The notes beneath the pieces were generated by a model. That model was not told where the DNA came from. It ran no database searches and saw only the letters and a list, made by a program, of their open reading frames with translations. Shown here in pieces: positions 49,521 through 62,477 of a DNA stretch of 64,000 bases. Position numbers and translations under genes: made by a program. The stretch is from Ulva prolifera (taxonomy: Eukaryota; Chlorophyta; Ulvophyceae; Ulvales; Ulvaceae), in the NCBI GenBank assembly GCA_023078555.1, contig CM041198.1, positions 11,785,874 to 11,849,873 of the forward strand, read 5' to 3'. Position 1 is the first letter of the stretch, and every line of letters begins with the position of its first letter.

Positions 49521-51162
49521 AATATTAAAGCTTTTAAATCTTTGAACGTAGATCGCAATTGCGCAGGTTGGACACTGGCGACGTTCAAGGCAGCACTGAC
49601 CGGCACAAGCGTTTCGTGGTTGACACGGTCGCTCGAGCTCTAGGCGTGGTGCATTGACAGAGTGATGTTCCAGTTTGTCTATGCGTTACGGTTGACAGCC
49701 TGGATCATATGTTGAACCATTGCTGCCTCCATGTAGTGCTCGATGCCAGCGCATAGTCATGGTCCAACAGCTTGGCACGGAATTGAATTGACACCCTGAC
49801 GCAGCCTTTGCCTGGTCGAGGTTGGCTACGAAGCATAGGCCCTTACGTATTGACACGCCTGTGCGTGGACTTGTTGGGTAATTGATCAGGGCGCCATGGC
49901 GTCACTGCCTCAGCGGAAGCATTGAATAGTGCCTGGCGATCATGTCCGTGGACCCCAGTTGCCACACGAAAAGCATGGACTGATGATGGCCACTCTGCAG
50001 GCAGCGGTCTGTCAGCTTGATCGTGGAAGCAGGTTGGTGAAGTCCCACGCCTGTGTCGGAGCGTTAAGTGACAGACACAAGATTGCATTGTGTCTCCTGT
50101 TCTGACACATTCAGCGCGACGTACACAAGAAAATCATCTCCATTCTCTGCAATTGCCTCGGTTTAACGGGATGATGACTTATTCATCTTCACGGGATGAA
50201 AATTGCCCACTGGTCCAAGAAGTGCCTGACAAAGGCGTATACTAACGAACACCTGCAAATGCTAGAGGTGAAGGTTCCAGGACCGCGTCCGAGTAACATG
50301 CTCTGGCGAAGTCCGCGTCCAAGTACAATGTGTTCGATTGCGGAGTTGTGGACTTCAGCCCTGTCAGTTTTTTTGTTGCAAAAGGGTACTCTTGAATGGC
50401 GTGGCTATACTGCATTGTGGACGTCGACGGGCTTACGATACGGACTTGTGCGCGAGTAGTCACCATCCAGCCCTGGTGAACGGACAAGTACAGGCCGCTC
50501 GAGTCATCAGTACACCCACGTCCGCGAATACTCTTCGCAGAAACAGTGTGATGCTGATGTGGTTTGGAACAGCTGGCCTCATCAGCCTCGGAAGTTTGGT
50601 TCGGGTGCATCCCTTCGCACGCCTGCCGTGCTCGGATGGTGCAGGACGTAGTCCCGAGTCCTCAAGTAATTTACGCTTGAGCATGCCGTCCATCACCCAC
50701 ACCGGACGTCGTTGCTGCTGTTGAGACACCCATCAACAAGTGATGCTCCGGATTGGTGAATCCGTGGCGCAAAAACAGTGTTGCTGTTGTCAGGTCGGTC
50801 TGACATCACCTTGCTCTCCTTGGACGTCACCAAGCCCTCTTGCGGTCAAGTATGGCTGGCAGTTCGTCAAAATTTTGCCCCCACATCTCGCACAAGGACT
50901 ACTAGCCGTGCGCAGGCACCGGAAAAGGAGTCTCTCTGCTTGTCAGCTGCCCGTTGTTGTTGCTCTGCTTATCCGTTTGATGCCGCAATGTGTCACAAAA
51001 CTCCAGCCCACAGGTTGATCCAGACTGCGACTGTATGAACCATGACTGCTGCAAAGTCAAGCTTTGAACAGTGTGCAATCAGTGTGACTGTGATGTGGTG
51101 ACCACGACACAGACGCCAACTCCCTGCACAAGCAGCATCGACGTAGCAGTAGTGGTGGCCAG

Positions 51163-52152
51163 TTACCTCGCTTTCCCCCTTACACGCCATACACAATCCG
51201 ACCGAGCTCCTGTAGATCTTTGGCTAGCCGTGATCCAATCTGACGTCGACTCCGCTGCCATCGTTCCCAGAAGCATGCGCAGCTGTGTTGGCCCCACCTG
51301 TGCCGACGCATCGAATCCGGCCAACCACGCATCCGTTGGCTGACCACCGCAGCTCTTCATTGCCTCGAGCTCCTCTTTGCCTTTTCCACCCTTCCACCCT
51401 TCTGACACCACAGCTTCGCTTGATGCCCCCTGCTCACGCCCTGCACCTTCACAACTCTGCTCTCGTCCAGGCCCCCTCACGATACATGCTCCCATATGAG
51501 CATAAAGCGATGCATGAACGATGCATGACGCGGCCGGGCTGCGGGGGTTGTCACGGCCGCGTGCTGCATGGGGTGCTGCACGCAGGGCGCTGTTGTGCCG
51601 GCAGCAGCGGCCGTTCAGCTGCTGCGGCTCATGCGCCCACTCGCCCTGCTGCCCAGTGGTGGCGTCGTGTGCCCCCCAGCACTGGCCGTGGCTGGCCACC
51701 AGGCGGGAGGCACACTGCGCGAGTGGAGGCTGCCCCGCGATGCGGCCGCAGCGGTGGGGCGCTCACCTGCCGCTTGGCGCTGCTCGCACCAGTGCATGGG
51801 CGTGTGGGCGGCTCATAGGCTGGGTGTGGCCCCGGGCTCGGAGTCGCTCGGCCGGGCATGTGTGAAGAGCCCAGCTGACGTAAGTGTGTCTCCTTCTAGA
51901 GTCCTCACGCAGCATGCGGCCTGCATTCCAATGCTGAGTCATCACCTCTGCATCCTCTGTGTCTACAAGCACGAAACAGCGCACCCACGCAAGCACATCC
52001 GCTAGACCACATATCTGTGTTGTTCTCCAATGGAACAGATATTGAAACTTGGGCGCAAGTCCATTTTGGTGATTGTTTATAGGTGGAAATCGTACCTTTT
52101 TACCAAGCACAGCTGCATACGTGCTGAGGGAGGAGAGCGAGAGCTCGTCCAC
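51163..52152 (-). CDS. Hypothetical coding-like frames, unrecognised
   Basis: Two minus-strand frames, 52152-51763 (begins MDELSLSSLSTYAAVLGKK) and 51699-51163 (ends with GPTQLRMLLGTMAAESTSDW and a basic tail), could be exons of one small gene. Neither matches a family I know, and no convincing donor/acceptor pair was found between them. Plus-strand frames overlap the same bases. Confidence 0.18.
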
Positions 52153-52510
52153 AGTCCCATCATCTCAAGTGCTCGCTCAGCACAAGCACAGCATCTATGC
52201 TGTACACAAGAGTGGAGCGTCCTTAGTGCACAAACATTCCCCACATGGTCGACATCATGTGCTAGCGTACAAGTCGAAAGCTCACACGTCCAGACAATGC
52301 AGCCAGGCAGAAATTGGGACGCCGTGAACGTGACAACAAACCCACACGCAGATGCCCATGCCAGTCAAGACAGCTTTTCAGACTGCCACACCGCAGTGCC
52401 TGCTCCAAAGCCTCTCATTGATGCCAATCATGCAGCCTCAAAGCGGAAGGGGCGGACGGTGGAACTGGCAGTGGTCCGAGCGTACAGGTCAGCGGCTCCT
52501 ACAGGCAGTC

Positions 52511-52544
52511 TGTCACTGTCACTGTCACTACCTGTCACTGTCAC
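52511..52544. repeat. TGTCAC microsatellite
   Basis: Three perfect TGTCAC units, a four-base interruption (TACC), then two more units. Simple sequence, likely slippage-prone. Confidence 0.85.
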
Positions 52545-53262
52545 TGGTGATATTCGCACTATAGAGCTAGAGCCAGCTGGACCACACGCCTAAGGCAGGT
52601 GCTGGAGCTCCCAGTCCCGCACGTCACAGGCCACCTGGGCAACTGACACGTTGCTCACAGAGCCTCAGGCACGAAGGACAGCCTCGAAGCTACCCAACCA
52701 GCTGCCTCGTGGGCCAGCAGCATGCACTGGGCCCCACTCGAGACTGTGTCTTCTTTTCGTCTGGCGGCTTATCATTCGGTGCAACGGTCTTCAACAGGCT
52801 ATGCTTGCAGCAGCAGAAGCTCAATGATCGCCTGTACTGTGTTTTGAAGCGCAGTGACACGCACAAGAAGTGCAAATATGTGTCGAGGCCATTGTCGTCT
52901 GCAGCACAACCTGCGGAGAGCACGCTAAAGCGTACTAGCTCGCTGGATAGTCATGAATTACAAAAGACAGAAAATACCTAGTTCTGGAATAATCAACTCA
53001 TATCATGTAGGAAGGGTCCAAATTCTCAACGGACATCTGCAGTGCTTGTGGCCATGGCGCCATCGCACACAACTCACGCTACCTGAAACCGAGGGCTCGC
53101 TGAAACGCAGCGATGGCAAATTGAAAAGTCAGTCCCTCATCTCCTCGATAGGAGTCCTACACTGCGGCCGACAATGCAAATCCTACACCATTATCATCTC
53201 CCTTCGTCTGCCCCGACTCGTACTCTACACTTGCGCTCTTGCTCCTGCCTCGCCCCGCCACC

Positions 53263-56081
53263 CTAGAAGCTGAACATCTCGTGGTGGCAGTCAAACGTCA
53301 CCTGGTCTGTGTTCGCCTTGAGCGCCGTGTCGAGCACGCGCTCCACGATTCCCTGGTTCCCGCAGATCATGACTGCGACGCGGCTCTCCCCGACGGCGAC
53401 GGCCGTGCGCGCGGTGCGCGCCAGCAGCTTGCTGAGCTCCGGCCGCCCGCGGGTGATCGTCACGCCCGGCGTGGACGCCGGCGTCAGCTTATCCGTCACC
53501 CCGTCCGCGGTCGTCCGCTTGCCGGTCAGGAACACGTCCTCCTGCGTCAGGATGTCGGCACACGCCGGGCTGTCGGAGCCGGGGACGTCCCAACCGCTGA
53601 ACTCCGGCAGCTGGTGGCGGTCCGCGGCCTTGAGGATCGCGATGCAGTTGATGGACTTCACGGGGCGGCCGCGCGACGCATCAAAGATGAGCTGCCGCTT
53701 CCAACTGCGAACAAACGTCCACCCCACGCCGCCGGACACGACGACGAAGCACTTGTATCGGGTGCCATGCACGTCGATCATGGGCGCGCCGTAGGGGCCC
53801 TCGATGTATGCCTTGACAGGCTCCCCCTTCTCCGCGAGCTCGCGGACGCGGCCCGTCCAGTGGCTGCCGCAGAGCATGTGGATCGAGAAGCGCTCGTCGT
53901 CACTCGCGGAGGAGATGGTGAAGGGGTGCCAGTGCAGCACGCCGAGCTGTGGGAAGCAGATGAAGACCCACTGGCCGGCGGTGTAGTGCTTGCGCTTGTT
54001 CTCCACAGACACCTCGACGACGGTGCGCTCTGGGGCTGCGGGGTCCGCGATCAGCTTCAGCTGCGCCTTCTTCTCAGCCGACAGACCTGCACGATTGCTG
54101 CGGCATTCAGAGGCTGCATTTGATCGTTGCCAACTGTTGAGGGCACATAAGAACCGCCAGGTGCAGTGAAGCACAAATTCATGCATGGCGCTGGCGTGGT
54201 TGCCGCCCGCGCAGGGCATGTGACAGCGCGGGAGGGGAGGCGCACGTGTGCCAAACGCGAAGCGGATCAGGATGTCAAACAGCCAGAACACGCCGCCGGG
54301 GAGGCTCATCGGGACGTAGCCGGCAGCGAGCGCGGAGCCGAAGCCGTGGAACGCGGCGCCGACGGCCGCGAAGAACGCAAACACGACGTGTGTGCGGTAG
54401 AAGCCCGCGAAGTTGCGGCGCGCGATCGCGGGGATGCCGAGGATGGACATGCCGACGATGGGCGCAAAGAGCAGCCAGCCGGTGACCTCCATGCCGTAGG
54501 CGTGGTTGATGGCAACAGTGACATGGTGGTGGCGCGTCGGGTCCGAGAGGGACTTGGCGCGGCCGCCGACGTAGAAGGCGAGGAAGTGCATCGTGCCATT
54601 GACGATGCACACGCACGCCATGAGCTTGTGCCAAGGCAGCTGCCGGTCAAAGGGCAGGCCGAAGACGAGGAGCATGATGGTGTTGGAGTGCAGGGAGAGG
54701 AAAAACACTGTCATCAGCGCGAGCGACGCGAGCCGGCCTGCACGCCACCAGCGTCAGCGAGGACACCTCCGCACACACAAATCGATGCGCCCCAGCGGCG
54801 GTGTAGCCATGCAAGCATGCCTCGACTTCCAGGCTGGCAAGGCATATACATACAGTGACCACAGCTGTGTGGCTTGCGCAAGTGACCTTCCTTGGTTGCT
54901 GGCGCAGGCACAGAGGGCGGGGGGGGTGGGCACCTGTGAGGATGACGTCCACGCGGAACTCAGGGTGGAAGGCCCACATGAAGGAGACCCAGACCATCTG
55001 CGCGAGGATGAGCGTGAAGATGAGCGCCTCGCCCCAGGTGAAGGACTTCTGGCCGACGGTCCATGTCAGCGGGTTGTAGCGCATGAACGCCCAGCGCAGC
55101 TCGTAGAACTGCGTCGGCATGAAGCCTAGGAAGTAGTTCTCGCGGGGCGCGCTCTCGTATGGCTGCCATGGATCGCTCCGCGCCGTCGCCTTGCCGCCCT
55201 GCACACGCGCGCTGACGTGACTTCGCTGCAGAGATGGGACATCCCTGCACGGCTTGCTTTCGCGCGAAACACCCAGCCTGGTTCGGTGGGCAGAAAACGT
55301 GTACAAGGCTGCGGGACGCTCTGGATCGGCCAGGCTGTTGCACGCGGCGAGGCTCGTGATGCGAGCCATCACAGGCAAATGCCCACTGCAAGAATGTCAC
55401 GCATCTCGATGGAAAAAAGCTCAAGCGTGCAGCTTGGAGCAATGGATTCAGAGGGTAGGGGAGGGAGCACCTTGAGCTTGAGCTGTACGTCGGAGGATGG
55501 GTAGGAGGGCGTCGGCGCGTCCAGGCTGCCGCGGATGACATGGCCAGGGCCGCTGTCATGGCTGTCCACCATGATGACCTGGCCACTGGCATGCATGTAG
55601 CCCGGGACGCGCTGCTGGCTGCTTGCGCTGGCATCGTCGCTTTGCACATCAAAGTGGTTGCCGCGCTGCGGCGCGATGGCGCTGCCATATGGCTCCTGCG
55701 CTGCCAGCGAGGCGGGGGCTTGCCCTGCAGAGACAGAGGCGCTGAGGGGGTGGGGTGTGGGCAGGCTGCACGGTGCACGTTGGAGGTGGTCAGTGTGAGT
55801 TGGGGCACTGCAGTCGGGAGCATGGGCAAAGCACAGTGACAAATGCAGATAGACAGGTAGCCCGGGCTGGCCAGCACATCACAGCTGGGTAGCTGCTCAG
55901 CAAGAGCTTGGGAGGTGTGGAGGCTGCTCAGCAAGAGCGTGGCTGAGGCGTGGAGAGAGGGTGTAACGTGCACGGTGCGGTCGGGGAGGGGGAGGGCACC
56001 TGCTCGGCCCTCTCTGGTCCATTGAGACTCGTTGTAGATGTCGTGGTCCACTTGTTGAGTTGACCAGGCGGGATTGGACAT
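53263..56081 (-). CDS. NADPH-oxidase/ferric-reductase-like flavocytochrome (copy B)
   Basis: Tandem paralogue of copy A with the same domain plan, about 650 residues. Minus-strand exons: 56081-c.55998 (MSNPAWSTQQVDHDIYN), c.55725-55470, c.55200-c.54936, c.54737-c.54225 and 54086-53263; the junction after FRVDVILTG into RLASLALMTVFF keeps phase and matches copy A. Haem histidine pairs: WHKLMACVCIVNGTMH and THVVFAFFAAVGAAFH, both spaced 14. FAD: LHWHPFTISS. NADPH: EGPYGAPMIDVHG and VSGGVGWTFVRS. C-terminus CHHEMFSF. The N-terminal extension is only about 115 residues, so the two copies differ mainly before the membrane core. No EF-hand was seen. The Met at 56081 is preferred over one at 56132, which follows intron-like sequence, but this is not certain. 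Confidence 0.87.
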
Positions 56082-56132
56082 GCTTGCAGAGGCGGGCTTA
56101 CTGTGTGTCAACCCAGCAGCTGCGACCTGCAC

Positions 56133-56850
56133 GGCATGCGCGACTTGTAAGCAAGCTCGAGAGTTCAGCCGAACTCGGCGTCGCCGAATGCATCAGAGAA
56201 GGCAGCCTCATAGATCCAGGATATGCAACGCTGTGAATGTTCGAGCAGATGTAGGGACTGGGTCGCGGCTCATGGGCGGGCTGAGGCACCGCGCTGACCG
56301 GGACATATGGGCTGTCGGGCATTCGTGAGTCCGCACACTGATGCACCTCCTGATAGCTTGCTGCGGGGCAGCAGAAATCGCGTGCACAAGAGGAGCAGTT
56401 GCAGATGGCCAAGCATGTTGCGGCTGCGACGGTCTCGCCACCGCGTTGTATATCTCGCGCGAGGCACACGGATATGTGCACACGTGTGTGCAGATGACTG
56501 TCAAGGCCGGCTGCAGCGGTTGAGGCACACCTCAACTGCTTTAAGGAGCAGTGACGATGTAGAGATGCCTGTTGCCGCTGCGGCAGTGAGCCTGTCTCGG
56601 CTGCAGCGCTAGCTGTCGGGAGGCTGAACTGTGAGTTGGTGACGAGCTGCACACAGGAAGTCTATGTCAACCGCTGACCAGTTACAAGAAAATCAGCAGC
56701 ATTGAAACACATGCTAGTGCCACACACATGAAGTGTCGCGCCATGTCTCTGGCGACTGTGAAAGGGATGGACGGGCCGAGCGAAATCTTGCAAGCGACGA
56801 GTGCCAATTACATCCATTGCACAACGAGATAAGAGCCTAGGGTCAGCAAA
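56133..56850. other. Upstream region of NOX-like copy B; no gene seen
   Basis: Contains a 184-codon minus frame (56652-56098) with many cysteines but no known motif and no splice partners. Probably promoter and 5' leader. Confidence 0.35.
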
Positions 56851-56932
56851 ATAGATAAAATAGCAGTAAGTCGTGATGAAGCGCTGCTGCTGGCTGCGAG
56901 TCTAGCTTGGAAATCGCGGGGCAGCGACACAT

Positions 56933-57172
56933 GATGTTGCACAAGCGCTGCAGCGTGCATGCCTCGTAGGCGTAAACCTCCTCACGTCGCTCATACACAA
57001 TCAGCACTCGGTCACGGATCACTGCAATCACAAACTTCCCAAACATTGTTTGTCGGCAAGGCTCGCTGCGACGACGGTCGACCTGCCGCTGGCTGACCAA
57101 CTGGTAGTTACGATGCCGCATCAAGCCATGCGCAGCGGCCCGTGTTCCGGGCAACGTTGTCAAGTTCAACAT
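56933..57172 (-). pseudogene. Isolated segment resembling a PROPPIN (ATG18/WIPI) beta-propeller blade
   Basis: The frame reads FGKFVIAVIRDRVLIVY followed by ERREEVYAYEACTLQRLCNI. This resembles the ATG18/WIPI blade of the form 'ILAVRLNRxRLVVVLE...YVYDLxTLxxLHTI'. ATG18 binds PI3P in autophagy. No other propeller blades, and no FRRG lipid-binding motif, could be found in the kilobase on either side. So this is a gene fragment, a gene with unresolved small exons, or chance. A GT donor follows directly (CAT|GTGTCG), which would suit a real exon. Confidence 0.3.
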
Positions 57173-57199
57173 CTGCTGATGAGCACATCGATGAAACGC

Positions 57200-59765
57200 G
57201 CCAAGGGCAGCACTGTATGTGTAGCTGATAAAAATTCCTTCGAGTCTGTGACACGGCCTGTGAGGTAGATGTATAACAACACACCTGCTGCGGGAATGGA
57301 GATGAAGTGGTCAAGATGAGGTATCGGAACAAGTCAGGGAGTTGATCATGAAATGATTGGCTGCAGCAGCTTGCACGTAATATAGCAGTCCATGGGACTG
57401 GGTCTAATGTATGCGAACAGTCCTGCTGGCAAGCATGCCCTGTCAATAACGTGCACATCGCTATGTCCATGTGGATGGAAGCGCGTCAACAATTCAGATG
57501 AGTGGCTAGGTGTGCCGGTGCGAGGTTCCTGATCTCTCACCGTGACTAGGACATTTGGTGGGCACTGTTGCGACATGTAAGATGCCGCGGCCCGCGGGGG
57601 CCCGCATGCATGGCGCTGTTCGCGATATCAGACGAGCCCTCCTTCGCACATGCACATACACCCCACGCGCAGGATCTGGGTCCAATCGTATGCATGAAGC
57701 TGACCCCACTAGGCCTGACGGGGTCCACCGCCGCCAGACAAGTATACATAGCCACTGGCCAGGCCTGCATAGATGTGTACGGCGTTGTGGCGAAGACCGT
57801 AGATCATATGCAAATTTGCATCGTGTATAATCATCTCTGTTAGGACAGAGGTGCCGCCGTCCACGTTCGACTACATTCGTGGGGACCGAACTCCAGAAGA
57901 TGGCGGGGAAAAGCCACGTGCGCCGCGGCGCGCCGTAGTCTGCTCCTCTGTGACACGTGTGCCCTCGCGTGCACGTCAGACGCGCGCATCACGTGCACGG
58001 TCCCTGCAAGCTGATCAGCCACACATCTAGATCTCTCGGTGTCACCTACCTCTCCGACCATGGTTTTGTGACACATGGCCAGATCTAGAGCACAAACACT
58101 TGTACATGGGAACGCGACGAGTGTCATCAGAACGAAGTCGGGGGGGGGGGGGGGGGGGCAGCTGGCACCGTGCGGGCACAACACAGGGAAGCAGCATGCA
58201 TACGCGCGCACAGGCGCCACGCTTGCATCCCCGCGAACACCCCACGTGGAACCCTTGTGAAAGACAAATCAGCGCACCCCACCTGGGCCGAGGTTGAAAT
58301 GGCCATGAGGGCTGGCGCACCTGCTTGCGGGCGCAAGGCGGCCGCGGGCGTACCTGACGAACCACCCTGGCTGTAGCTACAGGCGCTAGCGCCCGCCGGT
58401 TCACCGGCTATGCATGTGCTGGCCCCACCTACCATGGATTGCAAGCAGATCGCATGCTGAAGGCTCTCAGGTGCCAGGCAACGAACAGACGCAAGCCCTG
58501 GGCCCCCAGGCTCTGCCAGTGGTGTAGCTTTGGTGGAGTGCAGGTATGTCGGGTGTTATCCACCAGCTGTGGTGGGTGTGGTACGCAGGTATCCCTTCCT
58601 CCTAGGCCTCAGCACCACCTCCCACACTGGCCAGAGCAGCCCACCATGACTAGGATGTAGGGAATCCAGAGGCGCTGGCATGGTTGCTGTGAGTCTGCAC
58701 TATAGTACCTGTCGCTTGAGCTGCTCACAAACCCCATGGCCAGCAGCAGTGTTGTCACATTATGGTAGGTAAACAATTGAAGCTCTCAGGTGGGCCCTGC
58801 AGTTTGGGCACATGGCCACTGTGGCTGGGGCCCTGCAGCTGAGGGACCTAGCTACCCAGCACTGCAGCCAGCACTGCAGCCTAGATACAGCTGCATAGCA
58901 CGTGCATTGGGCGAAACCCCGATCGGGGTTGGACATGCAAGGGACAGCCATGAGAATCACGGTCACGGCTGTTTTTGCTTCCGTCTCGAACAGCTGTCTG
59001 ATGCAGTGTCTGATTCAGAAGCGCACGGCAGATCAGAGCTCATGCAAGGCCCTTCTCAGGTGGGAAGCCCACTAGTACTCCAGTTAGTCCGGCCTGGGCT
59101 GGCTTGGTCACCTGCAGCCGTGCATGTGCAGCTGCATATCATGACTCCGACGCAGGCGTGCCGCAGAGCCTGCAGATGCCTGGGAGGGCTGCTGGAGGGC
59201 ACAATGCCGGGCGGGCTCTGGTGACGGGCTCTGGTGAGGTGCCGGCGTGGCTGCCGCATCTGCACTCAATTGTACTCAAGCTGTACCGCTGGTTACCTGT
59301 TTTTTTTTACAGGAATTGGTTGCGGCCACAAGAGATCTCGGCAGCATGCAGACCATGCTGTGCACATGCGGCGAGCAAATTGGACACAAATTGGACACGT
59401 GCCTCGGCCTGTGGCTGTGCATGTGGCCTGGACGGTGGGCTGTGTGGGCACTGGCGGCCATGATCATGAGCACGGCTCCGCACGTCAGGCATCGCCTTGA
59501 TGGCCATCAGCAGGCTGGCTAGGCTGCTGCTTGCTGGTGTCACAGGCGCACGGGGTCGTGCGCTCCCTGTGTGAGCTGATTCCTGGGCAGGCTCATGGTG
59601 CAGGGCATGGGGGCAGCCTTGCAGTTGTGGCCAGTCCACACAGAGCAGGCCCCGTATGGGGCAACCCAAAGGGCCTCTGGATTCAAGGCGTCACAGCAGT
59701 AGTCACGATGATGCACAATATTTCGTGATAGCACTGTGCAGAGTTGCTGATGACACCCACTACAG
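57200..59765. other. Gene-poor stretch
   Basis: No recognisable coding sequence. A run of 19 G residues at 58140-58158 is the main oddity. Frames around 59307-59734 on the minus strand are faintly coding-like (high third-position GC) but lack motifs. Confidence 0.4.
58140..58158 (+). repeat. Poly-G tract, 19 bases
   Basis: Unbroken G run. Long enough to form G-quadruplex structures with itself or with neighbouring G runs; also prone to sequencing-length error. A shorter G run of 12-13 sits at c.45764-45776 in a NOX copy A intron. Confidence 0.9.
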
Positions 59766-59931
59766 TCAACGATCTGTATGTTGACTCCTGAGGGTTGTGA
59801 AGATCAAGTGTCCAGGCTTGCGGGCAGCGCTGTGCTTCTGTTGAAGCCGCTGCAGCTGCTGTGCGGTTGCAGACTGTTTGTTTTGCAGTGCCAGCAGGCG
59901 CCTGAGTGATGGGAGGAACGACTTGATCTGC
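59766..59931 (-). CDS. Possible terminal exon of an unrecognised gene
   Basis: Starts directly after a good acceptor (CACCAG|GCAGATC) and reads QIKSFLPSLRRLLALQNKQ then SATAQQLQRLQQKHSAARK to a stop at 59766. Helical and basic, with amphipathic spacing. No family recognised, and no upstream exon could be joined with certainty. Confidence 0.25.
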
Positions 59932-60515
59932 CTGGTGGCAGGGCGACTAGTAGTAGAGCATGTGCACCGTGGCCCCGGGTCACTGAACCCTTGGGATGCC
60001 ATCACGTCCGAGTGCGACAGTTGTCTCAGATCTCACAGACTGTCTCAGACATAACCAAGATCTGATGCTTGAGATCTTGCCTCACAGGACATTGGCCACT
60101 ACTTGCAAGCTGGCAAGTTGAGAGGAGACCAGTCAGCATGTGCTCAATCACTGGCACAGCTGTTCCAGATCTCAAACCCAAGGATCTCAAATCCAAACCC
60201 GCCAGCAGAGCCTCCTACACCATTCAGAATGTCCCACACGAGTCTTCTCATAACATGGTGAGTAAAGGTCTGGCTCGCCCTAGGGCCGCCGGCCGGCGCT
60301 CCCTGAGCATGTGGAAAGCAACAACTTGAAGATGGCAGTTCCATGACGGGGCGCTCGATCTCTGAGGCTGGGCTCTGGGGGGCACTGCGCATACTATGAT
60401 TTCCCAACATGTTGCAGACAGCCACAGTCGAGCAGCAGCGGTTCATGTGCATGTGATATCTGTTGTAGGCACTGAACCCAACAATACCATTGACTCGGGT
60501 ACAACACCAATGCTC

Positions 60516-60661
60516 TCATACGGCTGTTGCCCAGCAGCCGATTATCTGGATAAGTGACTTGAGACTGCGGTCAATGAATTCCTGAAATAGATCTGGCACA
60601 ATGTTACTGGTGTCACTGCAGTCGTACACGCGAATTTTGAATTTGTAATGCACAGACATTT
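60516..60661 (-). CDS. Possible N-terminal exon, weak
   Basis: From an ATG at about 60661 the frame begins MSVHYKFKIR. The first eight residues resemble the start of DWNN (RBBP6-type) domains, but the rest does not follow that family unless an intron begins at GTGTAC just after. No zinc knuckle or RING was found nearby. Treated as a weak candidate. Confidence 0.15.
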
Positions 60662-60699
60662 GTGGGGCCCCACAGCGAGGATGCTTGCTGTCGCGAAAA

Positions 60700-62477
60700 T
60701 TCGTGAGCACAGCGATCGATCGTGAGATCACCGCGCGGGGCTTGTGTGACATCACCGCGATGAATATTGAGTCGCAACGCGTTGGCTCGCGGAGGAAACG
60801 TGCATCTGTTTGAGGTATCCTCCTGTGTACAACTGGAAGTGTCGCGACATGTCGGCCACCGACGCTGGCTACGAACTTCCTTGTGCACACATTTCCATGT
60901 GTGTACACTTCCGCGGTGGCGTGCTGCCAAGGCGCACGTGCGCGCACCAGCGCATCTATCACAACGATTCATGGTATCTCCAGGGCTTGTTGCCGGATGC
61001 TGCGGTTGTCTAGACCGAGGTTCACACTCGCGACCGATTGGACGTTATGATCACTGGCAGAGTGCGTGGCGTACACGCGTAGGCTGCAGCGGCCACGTGG
61101 GGTACCCCGCGCGCGTGGCAAGAAGCGATATGCGGCAGTCTGGAATCATGAATCAGTCGCCGGCCACGGGAAGCTTGCACAGCGCTGGACACAGCTGAGA
61201 GGTGCAACGTTTGCTGGAAGTCCAGGTGCGCACGACGGCAGCTGAGCTAGCGGGCAGACTGGGACTCACAAATCAGTGCGCATGCTCTACATGTACAGGT
61301 GGATTTTTTCCTAGCGGGACTTCCGACGGCTCGCCTCGCTGGCCGTCGGTACTTTGCCTGTTTCCCCAAAATTTGTCGGGATACCGGCCGGCATATAGAG
61401 CACTGCTCTCAATGACGTCCGACTTGCATGCGATCACCGCGTGTGCGGAATGCGGCTAGAAGGTTGCGACCAAACTGCGAACACGAGTACGTACTGGGTC
61501 GCTGCATCTGGCAAGATTCAGCAGTCCGCAGACAGTGTTTCAGGCCCGGGCGTGTTTACTCTGCGACGAAGAGTGCTACACATGTCGTCTCCGTGCGATG
61601 CAGGCTTCATGCGAATGGATCCCATGATCACAATCGTGCAATCAGCCTTGCTGGGCACGGACCGGTCCGGACATGGGCACCACTTCGGACTGTGCGATCT
61701 CACAATTGTGTGCACGAAACCCGATCGATGGTCCAGTATACTACGTAGGACACGATAACGGCGAATCGAGATCTGCAATCTAGATGGTTGCAATCTGGTG
61801 CTGCACGTGTGTATACGATCGAGGCACATGTGCCTTGTACAAGGCATATGATATCAGGTCGCGGTCCTAGGCCTGCCGGACTGAATGTGCACTCATGAGT
61901 GCGGTTGTGGTGTTCGTGTGTGTGTGAGTGTATGTTGCAGTTGATTCGGATGAGATTCGGTTTCAGTGTTTGTTTTCCCCCGTTCACTCTTTTGTAATTA
62001 TATGATATCAGGTTGCACTACACCACCGAACACCGGCGCCGCCCTCGCTGCCTGAAATTCTTCAAGCATTGATGAGGTGGGGCATCAGCATGCATGACTG
62101 GCAAGTGCTACCTGCAACTGGTGGCTGCGAGGCGCAAGCCAGGGGCTGCAGGTGAGCCAAGGTGAGCCCATCGGCCATCGGCCACAAGCATGGGTGCCAC
62201 ATGTAGATACCACTGGAGAGACCACGATATGCCTCTCATATCTCGTTATCTTATCTCGGCGTCGGGTTCATGAGTTCTGGATGATTTCCAGCCTCATTGA
62301 GTCTCGCTCTAGAGGTCTGAACACTAGGGAATTTGCGGCCTGGTTTCGGTGTTGGTTGCCGAATCACGTAGGCGTCTGATGAGGCCCTTTGGCAAGGACG
62401 AAACAATTGAGGCCGAAACATATTACGATGGTCCGTGGTGTTCATGTAACATAGCATTAATCAGTGAACGTTCTACC
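60700..62477. other. Gene-poor stretch
   Basis: No coding region supported. Small local duplications occur near 62150-62185 (GGTGAGCC and ATCGGCC, each doubled). Nothing else stands out. Confidence 0.4.

Larger units (their letters stand above)
48694..53262. other. 4.6-kb intergenic region between the two NOX-like genes
   Basis: No gene recognised. It must contain the promoter of copy A and the 3' end of copy B. Several frames of 90-190 codons exist on both strands; two that look slightly coding are listed separately. A short TGTCAC microsatellite is at 52511-52544. A loose duplication of 'gcgtccgagtaacatg' / 'gcgtccaagtacaatg' is near 50285-50330. No transposon termini seen. Confidence 0.4.

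Noticed and set aside
58140-58158. Poly-G tract as a functional quadruplex
   Set aside because: A single homopolymer run in gene-poor DNA is more simply slippage; nothing nearby suggests a regulatory role.
60516-60661. DWNN (RBBP6) domain
   Set aside because: Only the first eight residues fit. The following sequence and the neighbourhood lack the rest of the domain, a zinc knuckle and a RING finger, so no family is assigned.
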